Source of the DNA: Clostridioides sp.
GTDB lineage: Bacteria; Bacillota; Clostridia; Peptostreptococcales; Peptostreptococcaceae
Length of the DNA: 7,984 nucleotides
Reading direction: 5' to 3'
Assembly: GCA_031272305.1 (NCBI GenBank)
Contig: JAISUA010000263.1
Span: 1-7,984 of the forward strand
Positions 4,971 through 7,984 of the stretch are shown here, piece by piece (the first letter of the stretch is position 1; each line of letters begins with the position of its first letter). The notes beneath the pieces are model-generated. The model was given only the letters and a program-made list of their open reading frames with translations. It searched no databases and was not told where the DNA came from. The position numbers and the translations under genes were made by a program.

Positions 4971-7106
4971 ATGAAGAAACTAAAGATAATATCAATTATT
5001 TTATTGCTTGTGTTCAGTATAAGTGGTTGTGCAGACGAACAAAATAATGTCGAACTTCCTGATAAAAATGAATCTACTGTTGAAAGTGATACAAATATAG
5101 ATAAATTTATTAATATTACAATGTCTAAACCAGACAAATTAAATCCACTTGATTTTACAGATAAATCTGCTGTATCAGCGATGGGGTTGATTTATGATGG
5201 ATTATTTTATCAAGACAAAAACTATAATGTAAAACCTAAATTAGTCAAAGAATACAAAGTTGCTTCTGATTCAAAAAGTATAGATATTACATTGAAAGAT
5301 GTGAAATTTCATGATGGAAAGACACTTACTTCAGAAGATGTCAAAGCAACTATAAATTATATAAAAAGTAGCAATGGAATATACAAATCTTTTGTAGATA
5401 ATATATCTGATGTTACTTATAGTAGTGATAAGAAGTTGACTATATCACTAAAAGAAAGCGATCCTTTTGTGATTAATTCACTTATGTTTCCAATATTATC
5501 TGAAAATCAAACTGCTAAAGAAGTAGCTTATAAAGACTTTACTATTGGAAATGGAATGTATAAGGTGAAGGATTTTGAGGAAAATAATTATTTATACTTA
5601 GTGAAGAATGAAGATTATTATGATGAGATTCCTAAAAATATGACAGATGTCAAAATTAAGGTTTTGTCAAATTCAAATGCTAGAGTTACTATGGTTATGT
5701 CACTTGACAGCGATATTATGCAACTCGATCTTTCAGAACTTAGTAAATTTCAAGAAAGTGCTTTCAAGATAACTAAATTTGAGGGAAGAGAATTTGAATA
5801 TGCTAAATTTAATTATTTAAAAAGTTATATGAAAGATGTTAATTTTAGAAAAGCTATTGTTTCTGCCATAGATAGAACAAGAATATATGAAGAATCTTAT
5901 ATTGAAGAAGGAGCTAAGGTTGATTTTCCTCTTAATTCAAAATCAGAGTATTATAATTCTGATGTAGCACAGTTGACCTATAGCAAAGATAAAGCAAAGG
6001 ATTTTCTTGCGAAGGTTAAGTTTGATAAATTTGCTGAGAACCAAACTTCAACTCAAACTAATACTAATAAAAACAATAATACTACAAATAAAAGTAGTAA
6101 CACTACATCAAAAAGTAGCAATACTACATCTGGAAAACAAAATGAAACATCTAATACAAATGAAAATTCAAGTGGAACAAATAGTAATTCAAACAATAAT
6201 ACAAATACTAGTGAAAGTTCAGGTGCTAACAGTGGAACTACAAACAATAGTAATACAGAAAGTACAAATAAAAGAAATACAAGTACTAACATTGAAATGA
6301 ATACGAATAAAAGAACTGTGAGTAATATCAATGTATTAAATATTAGTAAAACAAATGTTAACGAAATTTTAAAAGCTAGAACGAATCCAAATGAAACAAA
6401 TACTACAAATGATACGAATAATAGCACAAATACAAACAATGTTACAAATACAGATAGCACAAACAATACAAACAATGAAAATAACACAAATAATAATGCT
6501 GAACAAAATAATCAAGCAGAGTCAAATACAAATAATAACAACACAACAAATAGCAATACAGATACAAAAGATACAAAAACAACTAAACCAAGAACTACTG
6601 TTGTCAAAACAAAACCTATAAAAAGTATAAATGATATAAATTTAAAAATAGTTGTAAATAAAGATAAACTTGAAAGAGTAAAAGCTTCAAATGTAATTAG
6701 CGAAAATCTAAAAGCTATAGGTATAAAATCTGAAATAGTTCAGCTTGATGAAAAAGATTTGAAAACAGCAGTTGAAAAAGGAGATTATGATATTCTTTTG
6801 ACTGGTTGGAACTTTTCGAACAAACCAAATACAAAAGAAATTATTGCAGATAGTGGTTATACTAATGATAAGTTGAATAATTATTTTAGTTTGTTGGATA
6901 AAGCAAACTCAAAGTCTGAAATAAAAAATATTTATAAAGATATACAAAAAAATGTAACTAATAATGCTGCGTTTATAAGTTTGGTTGTAAAAAATGATTA
7001 TCTTGTTATGAATGCTAGATTAGATGGAAAATTAGAACCTAATGATTTTAATATATATAATAAAATCGAAAATGTAACATTGAAAAATAAAGAAGTGCAA
7101 AAATAA
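4971..7106 (+). CDS. Family 5 extracellular solute-binding lipoprotein with a 184-residue Asn/Thr/Ser-rich insertion
   Basis: A predicted peptide- or nickel-type ABC substrate-binding lipoprotein of 711 residues. The signal peptide ends in the lipobox SISGC, with Cys20 as the lipid-modified residue, followed by a short polar tether. The family-5 fold begins near 47: KPDKLNPLDF, GLIYDGLFY, LKDVKFHDGKTLTSEDVKATI, NGMYKVKDF, and VNFRKAIVSAIDRTRIYEE near 289-308. At YSKDKAKDFLAKVKFDKF, just before the strand that starts the second half, the fold is broken by an N/T/S-rich stretch at 357-540. It resumes with NDINLKIVVNKDKLERV, the GIKSEIV strand and the YDILLTGWNF strand. Without the insertion the length is 527 residues, normal for the family. 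A ribosome site (GAAAGGAA) overlaps the end of the transglycosylase gene. No permease or ATPase gene is adjacent in this window, so the substrate is unknown and the transporter must be encoded elsewhere if it exists. Confidence 0.9.
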   Translation: MKKLKIISIILLLVFSISGCADEQNNVELPDKNESTVESDTNIDKFINITMSKPDKLNPLDFTDKSAVSAMGLIYDGLFYQDKNYNVKPKLVKEYKVASDSKSIDITLKDVKFHDGKTLTSEDVKATINYIKSSNGIYKSFVDNISDVTYSSDKKLTISLKESDPFVINSLMFPILSENQTAKEVAYKDFTIGNGMYKVKDFEENNYLYLVKNEDYYDEIPKNMTDVKIKVLSNSNARVTMVMSLDSDIMQLDLSELSKFQESAFKITKFEGREFEYAKFNYLKSYMKDVNFRKAIVSAIDRTRIYEESYIEEGAKVDFPLNSKSEYYNSDVAQLTYSKDKAKDFLAKVKFDKFAENQTSTQTNTNKNNNTTNKSSNTTSKSSNTTSGKQNETSNTNENSSGTNSNSNNNTNTSESSGANSGTTNNSNTESTNKRNTSTNIEMNTNKRTVSNINVLNISKTNVNEILKARTNPNETNTTNDTNNSTNTNNVTNTDSTNNTNNENNTNNNAEQNNQAESNTNNNNTTNSNTDTKDTKTTKPRTTVVKTKPIKSINDINLKIVVNKDKLERVKASNVISENLKAIGIKSEIVQLDEKDLKTAVEKGDYDILLTGWNFSNKPNTKEIIADSGYTNDKLNNYFSLLDKANSKSEIKNIYKDIQKNVTNNAAFISLVVKNDYLVMNARLDGKLEPNDFNIYNKIENVTLKNKEVQK
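6039..6590 (+). repeat. Low-complexity Asn/Thr/Ser coding insertion within the binding protein
   Basis: This stretch encodes residues 357-540. By hand count about 61 of 184 are Asn, 44 Thr and 25 Ser, with no Phe, Tyr, Trp, Cys or His. The DNA is built from AAT/AAC, ACA/ACT and AGT codons, almost lacks G-C pairs in runs, and contains many short AACA- and AATAC-like repeats. A more ordinary segment of about 33 residues (441-473, nt 6291-6389) with IEMNTNKRT and NVLNISKTNVNEILKAR divides it into two halves. The long open frame on the opposite strand here is an artefact of the composition. Confidence 0.9.
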
Positions 7107-7153
7107 AATAAAGAATTACAAAAATAAAATTGAGAATTACAAAAATAAAATTG
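7091..7153 (+). repeat. 21-bp tandem repeat starting inside the stop region of the binding protein
   Basis: Two identical 21-bp units at 7112-7132 and 7133-7153 are preceded by a degenerate unit at 7091-7111 that contains the last codons and the TAA of the solute-binding gene. Because 21 is a multiple of 3, every unit repeats an in-frame TAA. The first unit reads KEVQK-stop, and the next would read ELQK-stop. The repeat ends 13 nt before the ribosome site of the next gene. Confidence 0.88.
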
Positions 7154-7183
7154 AGAAGTTTATCATAAAGGAGGAGTTTTGAT

Positions 7184-7396
7184 ATGGAAAAGAAATTAAA
7201 TATTGTAGGTATGAGTTGTGCTCATTGTGTAAAGCATGTTACAGATGCACTTAGTGAAGACATAGAAGGAATAGTTGTAAAAGAAGTAAGTCTTGAAGGT
7301 GGATATGCTCTTGTGGATTTTGAAAGAGATATTGATGAAAATGAAATCAAATCTTTGATAGAAGAGCTAGGATTTGAATTAACATCTATAGAATAA
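7184..7396 (+). CDS. Small heavy-metal-associated (HMA) domain protein, CopZ-like metallochaperone
   Basis: A 70-residue single-domain protein with the HMA ferredoxin-like fold. The metal-binding loop is GMSCAHC, with Cys12 and Cys15, the CxxC that coordinates Cu(I) in CopZ/Atx1 proteins and in the N-termini of P-type ATPases. The sequence order beta-alpha-beta-beta-alpha-beta is visible: KLNIVGM, HCVKHVTDAL, VVKEVSLEG, YALVDFE, ENEIKSLIEELG, FELTSIE. The near-perfect ribosome site AAAGGAGGAG (7167-7176) lies 7 nt before ATG. Its role is presumably cytoplasmic metal delivery, most often copper. No copper ATPase or CsoR-type repressor gene is in the window, so the metal is not certain. It lies 77 nt after the solute-binding gene with no terminator between, so it may be co-transcribed with it. 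Confidence 0.88.
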   Translation: MEKKLNIVGMSCAHCVKHVTDALSEDIEGIVVKEVSLEGGYALVDFERDIDENEIKSLIEELGFELTSIE

Positions 7397-7465
7397 AATA
7401 GACAATTTAATGTTGCAATTTATAATAGAATAAAATGAACAATTTAAAGTTGAAATTTATAAATA
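7391..7465 (+). repeat. About 37-bp imperfect tandem repeat after the HMA gene
   Basis: The units 7391-7427 and 7428-7465 align with only a few differences (GAATAAAAT, then GACAATTTAA or GAACAATTTAA, then GTTG, then AATTTATAA). The first unit begins on the last sense codon (GAA) and the TAA of the HMA gene, so the repeat starts at a stop codon as the 21-bp repeat does. Confidence 0.75.
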
Positions 7466-7474
7466 TTGATGTAT

Positions 7475-7650
7475 AATAAAAAATGGAATAAAAATTTATT
7501 TCCAGAGTAATATTACACAGAAAAAAATAAAATTGATTTTTTAATTAGCATCAATAAAAAATGGAATAAAAATTTATTTTCGTAGCAATATTAAACAGAA
7601 TAAAATAAAATTGATTTTTTAGTCAATATTAATAAAAAAATAGGCATATA
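7475..7650 (+). repeat. 78-bp tandem repeat, two copies plus a partial third
   Basis: Copy one is 7475-7552 and copy two 7553-7630. A degraded third start (AATAAAAAAATAGG) follows at 7631. Each copy begins AATAAAAAATGGAATAAAAA, continues through an AATATTA core and ends with a small inverted repeat: ATTGAT 7532-7537 with ATCAAT 7550-7555, and ATTGA 7610-7614 with TCAAT 7623-7627. The third start makes up most of the remaining distance to the terminator at 7654. No protein-coding frame is evident. Together with the repeat at 7391-7465 it accounts for nearly all of the gap from 7397 to 7653. Confidence 0.85.
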
Positions 7651-7653
7651 AAT

Positions 7654-7696
7654 AAAAAATCCGTATCTGCTTATATTTAAGAGATACGGATTTTTT
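7654..7696 (+). terminator. Strong intrinsic terminator, probably bidirectional
   Basis: A perfect 15-bp stem pairs 7654-7668 with 7682-7696. The GC-richer core is CCGTATCT/AGATACGG, with A6 on the left and T6 on the right. The loop itself contains a CTTA/TAAG mini-stem. The layout can work in both directions. On the plus strand it would end the transcript carrying the HMA gene and possibly the whole polA operon. Confidence 0.9.
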
Positions 7697-7721
7697 AGGA
7701 TTTTATCATTAAATTTAGTAG

Positions 7722-7742
7722 ATCTCATCGGGGAAATGAGAT
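7722..7742 (+). other. Small hairpin upstream of the glyoxalase gene
   Basis: ATCTCAT (7722-7728) and ATGAGAT (7736-7742) form a perfect 7-bp stem with the loop CGGGGAA. It is followed by a G-rich stretch (GTGGGGGAG) that contains another GAGAT, which could compete for the first arm. It may shape the ribosome site of the small ORF at 7764. No known RNA class is recognised. Confidence 0.4.
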
Positions 7743-7763
7743 TAATTGTGGGGGAGATTGAGT

Positions 7764-7796
7764 ATGTTTGTTTTACATGTTAATATTATTGCTTGA
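7764..7796 (+). CDS. Possible 10-residue ORF (leader peptide candidate)
   Basis: ATG at 7764 is preceded 7 nt upstream by GGGGGAG, a good ribosome site for this composition. The frame reads MFVLHVNIIA and stops with TGA. It lies between a strong terminator and the glyoxalase gene's promoter, and I see no clear promoter of its own. It is too short to trust without conservation. The only support is the unusually G-rich ribosome site in a very A/T-rich stretch. Confidence 0.2.
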   Translation: MFVLHVNIIA

Positions 7797-7851
7797 AGCA
7801 CAAATTTTTATACATAAAATAAAAAAAAATAATGAAGAATAATGTAATTTT

Positions 7852-7860
7852 TGTTATAAT
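7852..7860 (+). promoter_or_regulatory. Extended -10 promoter of the glyoxalase-family gene
   Basis: TGTTATAAT combines a perfect TATAAT (7855-7860) with the TGn extension directly upstream. The -35 position (ATGAAG at 7832-7837, 17 bp away) is poor, as is usual for extended -10 promoters. Transcription would start near 7867, leaving a leader of about 30 nt. Confidence 0.65.
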
Positions 7861-7897
7861 AAAATTAATATTATTTAAAAAATTTGGGGGGTGCAAA

Positions 7898-7984
7898 ATG
7901 GATTTTAAATTTGTACACAATAATATCAACGTAACGGATTTGGACAAAAGTTTAAATTTTTATAAAAAAGCTCTTCAACTTAGG
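7898..7984 (+). CDS. Glyoxalase / VOC-family protein, N-terminal part (lactoylglutathione lyase-like)
   Basis: Only the first 29 codons are in the window. MDFKFVHNNINVTDLDKSLNFY followed by KKALQL is the standard first beta-alpha unit of the vicinal oxygen chelate fold: a metal-ligand His (His7) in the first strand, then the VTDLDKSLxFYxxALxL helix. This matches glyoxalase I-type lactoylglutathione lyases, which convert the methylglyoxal hemithioacetal to a thioester of lactate. Other VOC enzymes share this start, so the exact activity is open. The ribosome site is GGGGGGTG (7886-7893), 4 nt before ATG. It has its own extended -10 promoter and lies beyond the terminator at 7654-7696, so it is a separate unit from the HMA gene. 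Confidence 0.85.
   Translation, partial: MDFKFVHNNINVTDLDKSLNFYKKALQLR

Noticed and set aside
6053..6487. A 144-codon minus-strand frame rich in Leu, Val and Phe that looks membrane-like
   Set aside because: It is the reverse of the Asn/Thr-rich coding insertion. AAT/AAC/ACA codons read backwards give ATT/GTT/TGT-type hydrophobic codons, and it has no independent ribosome site or homology.
6007..6621. Frames at 6007-6300 and 6391-6621 rich in Ile and Gln
   Set aside because: They are shifted readings of the same low-complexity DNA inside the solute-binding gene.
7100..7650. A CRISPR array formed by the regularly repeated stretches
   Set aside because: The repeats are directly adjacent tandem units of different lengths with no unique spacers of constant size, and no cas gene is present.

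Overview
The window is AT-rich, Clostridia-like chromosomal DNA. The evidence is very A/T-biased codon choice (AGA for Arg, AAA for Lys, ATA for Ile), GGAGG-type ribosome sites, a TTG start, a lipobox lipoprotein, and the run polA-coaE-lytic transglycosylase-solute-binding protein. I think of Peptostreptococcaceae or a nearby Clostridia family, but that is inference from sequence style alone.

Layout. Positions 3-443 hold the 3' end of an unrecognised gene. Next, 507-600 is a structured element with a 12-bp closing helix. A tRNA-Leu(CAA) gene lies on the minus strand at 662-748, with its own promoter (776-804) and terminator (618-657). A 298-bp leader precedes polA. From 1047 to 7106 four plus-strand genes are packed tightly: DNA polymerase I (TTG start), dephospho-CoA kinase, a membrane-anchored lytic transglycosylase whose start overlaps coaE by 8 bp, and a family-5 extracellular solute-binding lipoprotein. 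A small heavy-metal-associated (HMA) protein follows at 7184. The region then becomes repeat-rich: 21-bp, about 37-bp and 78-bp tandem repeats that partly share a 13-bp core. A strong 15-bp terminator hairpin lies at 7654-7696. The last 200 bp hold a small hairpin, a possible 10-codon ORF and an extended -10 promoter for a glyoxalase-family gene cut off by the window end.

How the genes work together. The tight spacing suggests one housekeeping transcription unit covering DNA repair and replication (polA), the last step of coenzyme A synthesis (coaE), peptidoglycan remodelling and solute binding. No permease or ATPase partner for the binding protein is in view.

Most unusual points. The binding lipoprotein carries a 184-residue Asn/Thr/Ser-rich insertion in an otherwise normal-length family-5 fold. 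CoaE has an in-frame 11-residue tandem repeat inside an insertion. There is an unclassified three-helix element at 507-600, and a family of related AT-rich tandem repeats downstream of two consecutive stop codons. I found no CRISPR array, insertion sequence, phage gene or recognisable defence system, so I cannot claim a new system here.
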